64,000 nucleotides of DNA from Comamonas sp. JUb58 (GTDB lineage Bacteria; Pseudomonadota; Gammaproteobacteria; Burkholderiales; Burkholderiaceae_C): NCBI RefSeq assembly GCF_004364775.1, contig NZ_SOAL01000015.1, positions 91,974 through 155,973 of the forward strand, written 5' to 3'. Shown one piece after another: positions 42,343 through 51,340 of the stretch; the first letter of the stretch is position 1, and each line of letters begins with the position of its first letter. Under the pieces are notes generated by a model, which saw only the letters and a list, made by a program, of their open reading frames with translations, had not been told where the DNA came from and made no database searches. A program made the translations under genes and the position numbers.

Positions 42343-44643
42343 TTACCAGAACTTCCACCAGGGCTTGCCGCCGCCCGCGCTGGGCGCGGCAGTGATCAGC
42401 TGAGCGTTGAGTTTGTCGATGGTGGTCTGCAGCTTCTCGCGCTCGGCCGGGTCATCGACCCGTGAACACGCCAGTGCCTGCTGGTAGATCTGCATCGCTT
42501 GCTGGTCCGTGCCCGAGGTCTGCATTGCATCGCCTGCGCGGCGCAGCAGGTAGGGATTCTGGCGCTGCTCCAGCTCGGGCAGCAGCGCCTGCAGGCGTGG
42601 CAGCACCTCGGCGCCATGGGTGGCCGAGTAGTAGTCCAGCTGGTTCAGCAGGCTGCGCAGATAGTCATAGCGCTCGCTGCGCTGCTCGTCCTCGTCGAGC
42701 TGGCTCCACCACTCGTCCAGGCGCTCCAGCCAGATGCTGTTTTCCACATTGCGGTCTTGCTGGTAGAGCGCGTAGGCCACCTTGGGGAAGTAGTCGCAGG
42801 GGCTGTGGCGGCTGTAGCCATTGTCCTGGCTGTAGTGCCACAGCTGCTCGGCCGCAGGGATGAGCTGCGCGTAGTTGTCGCTGTCGATATGGGTGGAGAC
42901 GATGCCGTTGTAGTGCTCGGCAAAGGGGCTGGTCGCGATGCCCTTGGCATGCAGGGCCAGCGCGCCGTCGTAGTTCTCGTCGTTGTAGCGGTACTTGATG
43001 CCCAGGTTGTTGCAGAGCATCGAGTAGTCGTGCAGGTTGCCATCCTTGTAGCTGCCCTGGCCGGTGGCAAACCAGTGCTCGAAGCGGGCCTGGCCCGTCT
43101 CGTAGTAGTGCTTGATCCAGCGCAGCAGCTCGTCATAAGGCCAGTCGGCGGGCAGCTCCTCGCCCTCGCCGCCGATGGCCTTCATCAGCGCCTCGTCGTC
43201 GTCCAACTGCACGCCCATCGCATAGCACCAGCTGCCGCTGTCGCAGCGGATATAGGGCGATTGCAGCGCGCTGGCGAGGCCCGCCACGCGGGCGCGGCAG
43301 ACAAACAAACGGTAAGCCAGCTCGCCATTGGCGTACTGGGGGCGCTCGGCCAGGGTCTCCAGCAGCGGCAGGGCTTGCGCATAGTCCTGCTGCTCAAACA
43401 GATGGTTGCCCTGCAGCAGGCGCCACATCGGGTGGTTGAGCGACTGCTGCTGCACCAGCGCGCTGTAGTGCGCAAAGGCCTGCTCGGCATCCATGTCGGC
43501 AGGCAGAAACTCGGCCAGGTCCTCGTCCTTGGCAGCAGCCATCAGGGTCAAAGCCCAGTAGGGCGCGCCATCCGATTCGCCCAGGTGAGCCCGTGCCTGG
43601 CGACAGGCGGCTTCGCGCGATCCGGGGCGGCTGTGCAGGGTGCTCTCAAAGCACATATGGGCGGCCTCGGGCAGGCGGGCGGCCTGCACCAGCCAGTCGA
43701 TCAGCAAGGCGCTGCTGCTGTCATCGCTGTCGCGCACCAGGGCAAAGCGGCCTTCCTGGCCTTTGCTGATCGCGGCATCCAGCGCGCCTTGCTGGTGCAG
43801 GCTACCAGCGGCCAGGCGCGCGAGCTGGGCGCGCGCATCGCGCCAGGCGGCGGGCGATGCGTTGCTGGGCAGGCTGGCCAGGGTCAGCTCGCTGTGCTGG
43901 GCCAGCGCGTCGGGCGCCAGCGCAATGATGTCCTCGCCCAGCAGCAGCCAGTCATCGGTGTCGATGTCCTGGCCTGCTTCTGCGCGTTGCAGCTTTTGCA
44001 GCGCATAGTGGCCCAGGTCGCGGGCCGCCGTGCTGTTGCCCTTGGCCGCTTCGATGCGGCCCAGGCGCGTGGCCAGCATGGCATCGTCCCAGGCGCGCAG
44101 CTGGGCGCGGTCGGCTTGCTGGCTTTTGTACTGGTGCTGTTTGCGGTAGATCTGCTCTTGCAGGTCCAGCGCCTGGGCCTGGTGCGCATGGCGTGCCAGG
44201 TGGCGCCAGGCGCGGTCGGGGTCGCCCAGCGCGCCGGCCTGGTCCACGGCGGCCATCGCCTGCGCAATCACGTCGCGGTACTGTTCGCGGGGTAGGTCGG
44301 GCACATCCTCGGCGGCATCGGCCTGCAGCATGGCCATGGTGACGGCGGCATCGCGCTGGGCGTCGGCTGTCAGCTCCTGCAGCAGGCGGGGCTGGTGCTG
44401 CTGCACGGCAGCCAGGGCCTGGGCGGGTTGGCCAGCCATGCTCCACAGCCGGTAGACGCGGCGCAACTGGTCCAGGTCCTCGGGCTCCAGCGTGCGCGAT
44501 GCCAGCTGCTGGGCGGCGGCAGCCTGGCGGGCAGGCCATTCCTGCGTCTCGTCCTCGGTGTTGAACAGGGTATCAACATGGTCCAGAAAGGCGTCAAGCG
44601 CCTCGCTGCGCAGTGCGGTGGACGGGTCGGACACGGATGCCAT
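42343..44643 (-). CDS. Large TPR-like helical repeat protein, unknown function
   Basis: 766 residues, acidic, with no signal or membrane segment. It consists of degenerate helical pairs of tetratricopeptide character, for example RRVYRLWSMAGQPAQALAAV, LEQQDYAQALPLLETLAERP-like helices near residue 410 and DGALALHAKGIATSPFAEHY near 555. The extreme C-terminus GGGKPWWKFW is an isolated aromatic tail. It is probably a protein-interaction scaffold. It leads a three-gene operon with the PcfJ-like and DUF1266 genes. I do not recognise a characterised homologue. Confidence 0.65.
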   Translation of the reverse strand: MASVSDPSTALRSEALDAFLDHVDTLFNTEDETQEWPARQAAAAQQLASRTLEPEDLDQLRRVYRLWSMAGQPAQALAAVQQHQPRLLQELTADAQRDAAVTMAMLQADAAEDVPDLPREQYRDVIAQAMAAVDQAGALGDPDRAWRHLARHAHQAQALDLQEQIYRKQHQYKSQQADRAQLRAWDDAMLATRLGRIEAAKGNSTAARDLGHYALQKLQRAEAGQDIDTDDWLLLGEDIIALAPDALAQHSELTLASLPSNASPAAWRDARAQLARLAAGSLHQQGALDAAISKGQEGRFALVRDSDDSSSALLIDWLVQAARLPEAAHMCFESTLHSRPGSREAACRQARAHLGESDGAPYWALTLMAAAKDEDLAEFLPADMDAEQAFAHYSALVQQQSLNHPMWRLLQGNHLFEQQDYAQALPLLETLAERPQYANGELAYRLFVCRARVAGLASALQSPYIRCDSGSWCYAMGVQLDDDEALMKAIGGEGEELPADWPYDELLRWIKHYYETGQARFEHWFATGQGSYKDGNLHDYSMLCNNLGIKYRYNDENYDGALALHAKGIATSPFAEHYNGIVSTHIDSDNYAQLIPAAEQLWHYSQDNGYSRHSPCDYFPKVAYALYQQDRNVENSIWLERLDEWWSQLDEDEQRSERYDYLRSLLNQLDYYSATHGAEVLPRLQALLPELEQRQNPYLLRRAGDAMQTSGTDQQAMQIYQQALACSRVDDPAEREKLQTTIDKLNAQLITAAPSAGGGKPWWKFW

Positions 44644-44791
44644 GGTGATGCTGCCTTTCTAGTTATGGCGCATCCCTCATGCGCCCCCTGCATGCTAACG
44701 GGCCCCAAGGCGGGTGTGGCCTTTGGGGGCCACAAAAGCAGGTCAGAGGGCCATTTTCACCGTGTTTGCGGCGGCTGACCAGCGATGGATC

Positions 44792-46120
44792 TCAATGGGT
44801 GATCAGCACTTCACCGCGCAGCGTATAGGTCATCGTCTCGGTGATGCGCACATCCACCATCTGGCCGATCAGGCGCTCCTGGCCGGGGAAGTTGACCACG
44901 CGGTTGCACTCGGTGCGGCCCATCAGCTCGCCGTTGTCGCGCTTGGACTTGCCTTCCACCAACAGGCGCTGCAAGGTGCCCAGGCGCTCTTCACTGATGG
45001 TCTTGATGTTGCTATTGATGACGGCCTGCAGCTCCTGCAGACGGCGCAGCTTGACCTCGTAAGGCGTGTCGTCGGGCAGGTTGGCGGCGGGGGTGCCTGG
45101 GCGGGGGCTGAAGATGAAGCTGAAGGAGTTGTCAAAGCGCACATCGTCGATGAGCTTCATCATCTTCTGGAAGTCTTCTTCCGTCTCGCCAGGGAAGCCG
45201 ACGATGAAGTCGCTGCTCATCGCCAGATCGGGGCGGATGGCGCGCAGCTTGCGCACCGTGCTCTTGTACTCCATGGCGGTGTAGCCGCGCTTCATCGCCA
45301 TCAGGATCTTGTCGCTGCCGTGCTGCACAGGCAGGTGCAGGTGCGAGACCAGCTTGGGGATCTTGGCATAGGCCTCGATCAGGCGCGGCGTGAACTCATT
45401 GGGGTGGCTGGTGGTGTAGCGGATGCGCTCGATGCCGGGGATCTCGGCCACGTATTCGATCAGCAGCGCGAAGTCGGCGATCTCGGCGGTATCGCCCATC
45501 TTGCCCAGGTAGGCATTCACGTTCTGGCCCAGCAGGGTGATTTCCTTGACGCCTTGCGCGGCCAGGCCAGCGACCTCGACCAGCACGTCCTCAAACGGGC
45601 GGCTCACCTCTTCACCGCGGGTGTAGGGCACCACGCAGTAGCTGCAGTACTTGGAGCAGCCTTCCATGATCGACACAAAGGCCGATGCGCCTTCGACCCG
45701 GGCCGGTGGCAGGTGGTCGAACTTCTCGATCTCGGGGAAGGAGATATCGACCTGCGGCTTGGCCTTGGCCGCGCGGGCATTGAGCAGCTCGGGCAGGCGG
45801 TGCAGGGTCTGGGGGCCAAACACCACATCCACATAGGGCGCGCGCTTGATGATCTCGGCGCCTTCCTGGCTGGCCACGCAGCCGCCCACGCCAATCAGCA
45901 CGCCTTTTTCCTTCAGGTGCTTGATGCGGCCCAGGTCCGAGAACACCTTCTCCTGCGCCTTCTCGCGCACCGAGCAGGTATTGAAGAGGATCAGGTCGGC
46001 CTCGTCCATGTCCTGCGTGGGCTCATAGCCCTGGGCGGCGCCCAGCACATCCGCCATCTTGTCCGAGTCGTACTCGTTCATCTGGCAGCCGAAGGTTTTG
46101 ATAAATACTTTTTTGGACAT
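44792..46120 (-). CDS. miaB: tRNA-2-methylthio-N6-dimethylallyladenosine synthase MiaB
   Basis: Radical-SAM methylthiotransferase that modifies A37 of tRNAs reading UNN codons. It has 442 residues from the ATG at 46120 ([19 protein letters not shown]). The N-terminal UPF0004 cluster cysteines include FGCQMN and [10 protein letters not shown], and the radical-SAM triad is [15 protein letters not shown] (about 150). A C-terminal TRAM domain ends VLITH. It appears monocistronic. The frame extends upstream without conservation. Confidence 0.96.
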   Translation of the reverse strand: MSKKVFIKTFGCQMNEYDSDKMADVLGAAQGYEPTQDMDEADLILFNTCSVREKAQEKVFSDLGRIKHLKEKGVLIGVGGCVASQEGAEIIKRAPYVDVVFGPQTLHRLPELLNARAAKAKPQVDISFPEIEKFDHLPPARVEGASAFVSIMEGCSKYCSYCVVPYTRGEEVSRPFEDVLVEVAGLAAQGVKEITLLGQNVNAYLGKMGDTAEIADFALLIEYVAEIPGIERIRYTTSHPNEFTPRLIEAYAKIPKLVSHLHLPVQHGSDKILMAMKRGYTAMEYKSTVRKLRAIRPDLAMSSDFIVGFPGETEEDFQKMMKLIDDVRFDNSFSFIFSPRPGTPAANLPDDTPYEVKLRRLQELQAVINSNIKTISEERLGTLQRLLVEGKSKRDNGELMGRTECNRVVNFPGQERLIGQMVDVRITETMTYTLRGEVLITH

Positions 46121-46291
46121 GGTGCAAATCTCGTGGGGGCCCAGGGGCTGCGCTTGCAGGCCTGAAGGAATACCGAAATACGGCAGAAAGCCAGGCGCCA
46201 GGCGGGCGCGCTGCTGCCTAAGGGGGGATGCGCAAGTCGCACCGCCGGGCTGGACCGCTGCGGTCAGCCCATGCGGCGGCGCCAATGCGCT

Positions 46292-46729
46292 TTATTTAAA
46301 GAGTCCGCTCCAGAAGCCGTTGTCGGCGCGGTCGCGTTTGAGGGCGGCTTCGTCGCTGTTCAAGATCCAGGCGGCATGCACGCGGCCGCTGGTTTTCTCG
46401 ATCACATAGTTCACCGTCAGCCGTTCATTCAGCACGGTGCCGGGGCGTATCGTGGTGTTGCGCGGGTTATAGAGCTTGAATGCGGGAGCGAGGCCCACGG
46501 ACTGGCCATCGATGGTGGCCTGGCTGGTGCTGGTGACCACCAGGTTGCCGCGCAGCGCCTGGGGTGGAAAGGCGCGGACTTGACCCTGGAACGGGGCAAA
46601 GGTGGCGGTCTGGGCCAGGCTGGGGAGAGCGCTGATGCCGCCCAGTGCCAGGGCCAATGCGGCAAGGCTGGCGCGCGTGGCGCGGCGCAGGCGGTGGTGG
46701 GGTGTGTGGGGTGTTGTGCAGCGGTTCAT
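46292..46729 (-). CDS. Conserved hypothetical secreted protein
   Basis: 145 residues. A Sec signal peptide spans about 1-40 (RASLAALALALGGISALPSLAQ, likely cleaved after LAQ). The mature part is a small beta-rich domain with RGNLVVTSTSQATIDGQSVGL and RPGTVLNERLTVNYVIEK, ending RADNGFWSGLFK. It probably lies in the periplasm. No recognised function. Confidence 0.65.
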   Translation of the reverse strand: MNRCTTPHTPHHRLRRATRASLAALALALGGISALPSLAQTATFAPFQGQVRAFPPQALRGNLVVTSTSQATIDGQSVGLAPAFKLYNPRNTTIRPGTVLNERLTVNYVIEKTSGRVHAAWILNSDEAALKRDRADNGFWSGLFK

Positions 46730-46921
46730 GGTGTATATCCAGGGGCTGGAGGCCGCATTCTACAAAGGCCTGGTTGCCGCAGGCGCTTGCTCGGGCATGG
46801 GCTGATGTGCTGCTGCAACAGCTTCCAGCGGGCTGCAAGGCCAGACACGTTGGGCGCCCCGCGTCCGCCTCTGCTGTGGCAAGCTTGCGGCCTTCTCCCT
46901 CTCGATTCATTCAACATCGCC

Positions 46922-47797
46922 ATGGAAAGAGACACCTCACCACCTCCAGCTGTGCGGCCCATGCCGCTGTACCGTGCGTTGGCCTACAGCGTGCTGGGTT
47001 GTGCGGCGCTGGTCGGCGGCTTGTACGCGCTATGGGGCTGGCCCGCAGGCGGCCTCATCGGCATGCTGTTGGGCGCTTTGTGGGTGATTGCGGTGGGGGC
47101 ATGGCGCTCCGTACAGCAAGATGAATGGGCGCATTACACCAAGCTGCAAGCGCAGATAGTGCAGACCCCTACCGTGGTGCAGCTGGCACTGGGTTTTGCG
47201 CAGCCGCTGCGCAGCCTGGCGCTATCCATTCCCATCGGCATGCTGACCCGCAACTACCGCGACCCGGGGCTGTGCTTGCTGGGCCATCTGGCACCAAACA
47301 GCCTGCGCAGCGCGCAGCAGTGTGTGGACGACTGGGTGGAGGATGTGCGTCTACAGTTGCAATTGGCTGCGGATGCGCCACTCAGCTTCTTGCAAACCTT
47401 GCCTTTGCTGACGCCACCCTTGCTGCCGTTGCCCCTGGCGGGCAGCCCTGAGCCCTACGCAACCGCTGTCTTGCAGACCAGCCACGGCATTCATCTGCTG
47501 TTGTGTGCGATGGAAACCGGCGATCTGCCAAGCGAGGTGGGTGAGGCACAACTGAGGCCCTGGGTGGCGGCGTTGCAGCAACGCTTTGGCGGATGGCCTG
47601 ATTACGGCCAAACCATGCAGCAAGCCCGCTGGCAAATGTTGCGCAAAAACGGCTGGGGCGCTGCTGCGCAGGCGCTGCATTTTCGGGATCTGCTGCGTGC
47701 CCCTACCAGCCCCTGGAGGCTGGTGGCATTTGCTACAGTGCTGGACGCGGCGCCGCCGATGTTGCACCCAGGAGCCGATGGCAGCACAACGGTGTAG
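46922..47797 (+). CDS. Hypothetical membrane-anchored protein
   Basis: 291 residues from the ATG at 46922; the frame is open upstream to 46271, but that part overlaps the opposite gene and has odd composition. Two adjacent transmembrane helices (about 20-60, ALAYSVLGCAALVGGLYAL and GMLLGALWVIAVG) precede a cytoplasmic or periplasmic domain rich in Leu/Gln. It has no recognised domain and no strong ribosome site. It ends 5 bases before the convergent MarR-GNAT gene. The start is uncertain. Confidence 0.5.
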   Translation: MERDTSPPPAVRPMPLYRALAYSVLGCAALVGGLYALWGWPAGGLIGMLLGALWVIAVGAWRSVQQDEWAHYTKLQAQIVQTPTVVQLALGFAQPLRSLALSIPIGMLTRNYRDPGLCLLGHLAPNSLRSAQQCVDDWVEDVRLQLQLAADAPLSFLQTLPLLTPPLLPLPLAGSPEPYATAVLQTSHGIHLLLCAMETGDLPSEVGEAQLRPWVAALQQRFGGWPDYGQTMQQARWQMLRKNGWGAAAQALHFRDLLRAPTSPWRLVAFATVLDAAPPMLHPGADGSTTV

Positions 47798-47802
47798 CCC
47801 GC

Positions 47803-48768
47803 TCAGCCACCTCGCAAGCGGCTGAACTGCTGCTCCACCACAGTCGAGCCCCATTGCTGGCCGGCCTCTTCATGCACCAAGGCAAAGCCCAAGGATTCGT
47901 AGAGCTTGCGTGCCGCATCCAGCCCCTGGAAGGTCCATAGCGCGGTGCTGGCAAAGCCGCGCTGGTCGCAAAAGGCGAGGGCCTGCGTCAGCAGCTGGCG
48001 GCCTATGCCACCGCCACGGCAGCCATCGTCCAGAATGAACCAGCGCAAATGCGCCTGGTTGTTGCCCAGGTCCTGGCCGTCGATCGCAACGGAGCCGACG
48101 ATGCGCTCGTTCTGCACCGCCGTCCAGATCTGGTTGCAGGGCTCGCCCAGGCGGCCGCTGAATTCGGCAAGGCCCGAGGCGACCTTGCTTTCAAAGAAGG
48201 CGCCAAAGCCCCAGTGCCGCGCATAGAACACGGCATGCATCTCAGCAATGCGGCCAATCAGACCGGGGCGGTAGCCGCTATGAATCTGGATGCTGTTGGT
48301 GGCTGAGGTACCTTGGCCTGCCGCACTGCCCAGCCGGTGCGCCTGCAAGGCCTGGGCATAGGCCGTCAAGCCTTGCGCCACGGACTGCTGCAATGAAGGG
48401 TTGAGCTGCGCCAGCGCGCTGCGCACCTGTGTTTGGCCGTAGGCATGTATGCCCGCGACCGTGCGTTGGCCCTGCGCTGACAGCTGCAATTGCTTGGCGC
48501 GCGCATCGTCTACGCAGGGCTGCTCCTGCAGCTCGCCGTTGGCGATGAGCTTGGCCACCATGCGGCTGACGCTGGATTTGTCCAGCCCCAGAAACTCCGC
48601 CAACTGGGCGGCAGTGACCTGGCCATGCGTATCGATTTCCAGCAGCGCATGGACCGCAGAGGCGGAATACGGCGTGGCCGCCAAGGTGTTGGCCATAAAA
48701 CCCAGCTCCCGCACCATGGTGCGGGAGGCGCTGCGGATGTCGTTGACCAAGGGGGTGTCGGCTGCCAT
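47803..48768 (-). CDS. MarR-type regulator fused to a GNAT acetyltransferase
   Basis: 321 residues. Residues 1-150 are a MarR winged helix (AAQLAEFLGLDKSSVSRMVAKL, with wing LQEQPCVDDARAKQLQLS). Residues 165-320 are a GNAT fold with acetyl-CoA motif DDGCRGGGIGRQLLTQAL. Such fusions are known, but their substrates mostly are not. TGGAG precedes the start. An inverted repeat covering its own promoter at 48786-48823 suggests autoregulation. Confidence 0.85.
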   Translation of the reverse strand: MAADTPLVNDIRSASRTMVRELGFMANTLAATPYSASAVHALLEIDTHGQVTAAQLAEFLGLDKSSVSRMVAKLIANGELQEQPCVDDARAKQLQLSAQGQRTVAGIHAYGQTQVRSALAQLNPSLQQSVAQGLTAYAQALQAHRLGSAAGQGTSATNSIQIHSGYRPGLIGRIAEMHAVFYARHWGFGAFFESKVASGLAEFSGRLGEPCNQIWTAVQNERIVGSVAIDGQDLGNNQAHLRWFILDDGCRGGGIGRQLLTQALAFCDQRGFASTALWTFQGLDAARKLYESLGFALVHEEAGQQWGSTVVEQQFSRLRGG

Positions 48769-48785
48769 GCGTTGCTCCAGTAGTT

Positions 48786-48823
48786 GGTTGCACTATACAT
48801 CCATTTGGTTGTATCGTGCAACC
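48786..48823 (-). promoter_or_regulatory. Palindromic operator overlapping the MarR-GNAT promoter
   Basis: 14-base arms GGTTGCACTATACA (48786-48799) and TGTATCGTGCAACC (48810-48823) are complementary except at one position, with a 10-base centre. On the minus strand TTGCAC (-35) and TATAGT (-10), 18 bases apart, lie inside the arms, so a bound repressor would block polymerase. It starts 18 bases before the ATG. Confidence 0.75.
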
Positions 48824-48862
48824 TTTTATGAAGCTGCCTCAGCATTCCGAGTGGAGGCGCTT

Positions 48863-49717
48863 TCAGGCGGCATCCAGCCGGTAGCTGGACACGGCCAGCC
48901 CGCCCATGAAGGCCTCTTCATGGTAGATGCGCACGGCACGATCGCTCTCAGCGGCGCCGACGGCCACCATCAGCGGCAGCAGATGCTCTTCGCGCGGATG
49001 GGCAATGCGTGCAGCGGGCGCGTCTTCCCAGTCCAGCAGGCGCTGGCTGCGGCTGGCGCTGTCCAGCTGCAGCATGGTCTCGGCCAGCCAGTCATCAAAG
49101 GCTTTGGAGGGCACACGGGCCTGTGGGCCAAAGGCGCGCAGGTTGTGGTACGAGAGGCCGCTGCCGATGATCAGCACATCCTCATCGCGCAAGGCGGCCA
49201 GTGCGCGGCCCAGCGCCAGGTGTTCGGCGGGGTCCAGGCCCCGGCGCAGCGACAGCTGCACCACTGGCACATTCGCCTCGGGGTAGATGGCGGCCATGGG
49301 CGAGAACATGCCGTGGTCATAGCCACGCTCGGCGTCCTGCTGCACGGCAATGCCAGCCTGGGCCAGCAGGCCCGCCACGCGCTCGGCCAGTTCGGGCGAT
49401 CCGGGCGAGCGGTAGTGGATCTGGTAGGTGTGGGCCGGAAAGCCGCCGTAGTCATAGATCATGCCGGGCTGCGGCGTGGACTGCACGGTGAAGCTATCGG
49501 CCTCCCAGTGGGCTGACACCATCAGGATGGCGCGCGGCGTGCGGCCAATCTGGCGCGGCATATCGGACAGTGAGGCCGCCAGCTGCGCGTAGTAGTCATG
49601 CATCTCGGGCATCCAGGGCCAGGGGCCGCCGCCGTGCGAGATGAAGTACACGGGCAGGCGGCTGCCGCTGGTGGTGATGTTGGTGCTGGTGGGGGCGGTG
49701 TGGGTCGTCGTGGTCAT
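48863..49717 (-). CDS. ygiD: 4,5-DOPA dioxygenase extradiol-like protein (YgiD/LigB family)
   Basis: 284 residues. Metal-binding histidines of the LigB fold are in FISHGGGPW, VSAHWEAD, YDHGMFSP and HPREEHLLPLM. Family members cleave catechol rings such as L-DOPA, but the physiological substrate in bacteria is unclear. It is divergently transcribed from a LysR regulator gene 88 bases away, a common arrangement in which LysR controls the dioxygenase. Confidence 0.88.
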   Translation of the reverse strand: MTTTTHTAPTSTNITTSGSRLPVYFISHGGGPWPWMPEMHDYYAQLAASLSDMPRQIGRTPRAILMVSAHWEADSFTVQSTPQPGMIYDYGGFPAHTYQIHYRSPGSPELAERVAGLLAQAGIAVQQDAERGYDHGMFSPMAAIYPEANVPVVQLSLRRGLDPAEHLALGRALAALRDEDVLIIGSGLSYHNLRAFGPQARVPSKAFDDWLAETMLQLDSASRSQRLLDWEDAPAARIAHPREEHLLPLMVAVGAAESDRAVRIYHEEAFMGGLAVSSYRLDAA

Positions 49718-49805
49718 ATGGAAAACTCCTTGTCTCCAATGTAGTAGCTGCCTAAAAGGAAACCAAGTAGCTAAAATGCAGTGGTTGATTTCCTATTGAG
49801 AAACT

Positions 49806-50720
49806 ATGGACCAGCTCACCAGCATGCAGGTGTTTCAGGCGGTGGTGGACAACGGCAGCTTTGCCCAGGCCGGCGAGCGCCTGGGCATCTCGGCGCCGAT
49901 GGTCAGCAAGCATGTGGCCCAGCTGGAGCAGCGCCTGGGTGCGCGCCTGCTCAACCGCAGCAGCCGCCATGTCAGCCTGACCGAGGCGGGCCAGCGCTGG
50001 TATGCGCAAAGCAGCCTGGCACTGGAGATGCTCGATGCCGCTGCCCAGGAGATCGGCCAGCACAACCAGGCCCCCAGCGGCCAGCTCAAGATCAGCGCGC
50101 CGGTCTGGTGCGCCACCCCGCAGATGGCGCGCATCCTGGCACGCTACCGCGCCCGTTATCCGCAGGTGCTGGTCGACATCCATTTGGACAACCACAAGAT
50201 TGACCTGGCCACCGCTGGCTACGACATGGCCTTGCGGGCCTCGTCCGACCCCGCGCCGCATCTGATTGCCCGCCCGCTGTGCCAGGTGCCGTTTTACCTA
50301 GTGGCCAGCCCCGCCTACCTGCAGCAGGCCGGCCCGCCCCAGCAACCTGCCGACCTGGCCCAGCACCCTGCGGTGCTGCCCAGCTATGTGTCGCTCAGCC
50401 CCATGCAGCTGAGCCAGCCCGGTGGCCGCAGCGCGCCGCTGCACCTGCAGCCGGCCCTGCTGTCCGATGACTCCAACCTCAGTCTGCATGCGGTGCGCGC
50501 CGGCATGGGCCTGGGCTTTTTGCCATCGTGGTTGGTGGAGGACGATCTGCGCAGCGGCCAGCTGCAGCGGGTGCTGCCGCAGTGGGATGCTTTAACGGTG
50601 ACCCTGTATGCCATCTACACCAGCCGGCGTTATCTGGCGCCCAAGGTGCGCAGCTTTATTGACTGCCTGTCGCAGGAGCTTGCCGGTAGTGGTGAAAGTG
50701 CACCGCCTGAATTGGACTGA
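49806..50720 (+). CDS. LysR-family transcriptional regulator
   Basis: 304 residues. The N-terminal winged helix spans about 1-60 (MQVFQAVVDNGSFAQAGERL, then SAPMVSKHVAQLEQRLGARLL). The C-terminal inducer-binding domain is of the type often called AaeR/DmlR-like. It is divergent from ygiD and probably controls it. The short 88-base gap holds repeated GTAGCT words that could be part of its site. Confidence 0.88.
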   Translation: MDQLTSMQVFQAVVDNGSFAQAGERLGISAPMVSKHVAQLEQRLGARLLNRSSRHVSLTEAGQRWYAQSSLALEMLDAAAQEIGQHNQAPSGQLKISAPVWCATPQMARILARYRARYPQVLVDIHLDNHKIDLATAGYDMALRASSDPAPHLIARPLCQVPFYLVASPAYLQQAGPPQQPADLAQHPAVLPSYVSLSPMQLSQPGGRSAPLHLQPALLSDDSNLSLHAVRAGMGLGFLPSWLVEDDLRSGQLQRVLPQWDALTVTLYAIYTSRRYLAPKVRSFIDCLSQELAGSGESAPPELD

Positions 50721-50729
50721 GGCTCTGTA

Positions 50730-51272
50730 TCACCAGAGAGTCGTGCGCACCCGCTGCGCCAGACGCAGGCGGCTGATGAAACCGATCTGGCGCAGCGCTT
50801 CGGCAAATTCCTGCTCGGTATCGCGCTCGGTGCGAGAGGCTAGCTCAGCAAACAGGCCCGTACGCGTGTAGTGGCGCACGCAGGCGATGAATGGAAATCC
50901 GTGGCGTGTGCGGTAGGTCTGGTTGAGTGCGTCCAGTCGCTCGCTTTGCTCTTTTTCCAGATGGCCGAGTCCGGCGCTTTGCTGCTCCTGCTGTGAGTCG
51001 CTGGTTAGCGTGCCGGCGCGTACCGCGCTGGCTGACAGCTCCGGGTGGCCGCAGAGAAATTGCACCGCCTGCTCGTAGGGGCTGGTATGCACGGCGGCCA
51101 GCATGGCACCGTGCAGTGCGTCGATGCTGGCAAACGGACGCTGACGCGCAGCCGATTGCGCAACCCAGGGTGCATATTCGAACACCTCGCCAAGCGCGGC
51201 CACGAAGTCGCCGTGCGCCATGGTGTTGAGCTCGTCGAGCGAGGAGGTAGGCTGGGTTGAGCTGGTGGTCAT
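50730..51272 (-). CDS. uraD: 2-oxo-4-hydroxy-4-carboxy-5-ureidoimidazoline decarboxylase
   Basis: OHCU decarboxylase gives S-allantoin in the uricase pathway. It has 180 residues. The catalytic His and family motif are in FLCGHPELSASA (about 75), with TYRTRHGFPFIACVRHYT and the C-terminal helix IGFISRLRLAQRV. No uricase, hydroxyisourate hydrolase or xanthine dehydrogenase gene is within this window, so it is an orphan member here. It may be co-transcribed with the LysR gene 68 bases upstream. Confidence 0.87.
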   Translation of the reverse strand: MTTSSTQPTSSLDELNTMAHGDFVAALGEVFEYAPWVAQSAARQRPFASIDALHGAMLAAVHTSPYEQAVQFLCGHPELSASAVRAGTLTSDSQQEQQSAGLGHLEKEQSERLDALNQTYRTRHGFPFIACVRHYTRTGLFAELASRTERDTEQEFAEALRQIGFISRLRLAQRVRTTLW

Positions 51273-51340
51273 GGCGCCAGTGTAGGAAGCGGGTTACCCG
51301 CCTCCCAGCCCTGGATTGTTATAGCCCGTATAGCATCTGA

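Noticed and set aside
46271..46921. 217-residue N-terminal extension of the hypothetical protein ending at 47797
   Set aside because: It overlaps the opposite-strand secreted protein gene and has shadow-like composition; the TM-containing part starts at 46922.
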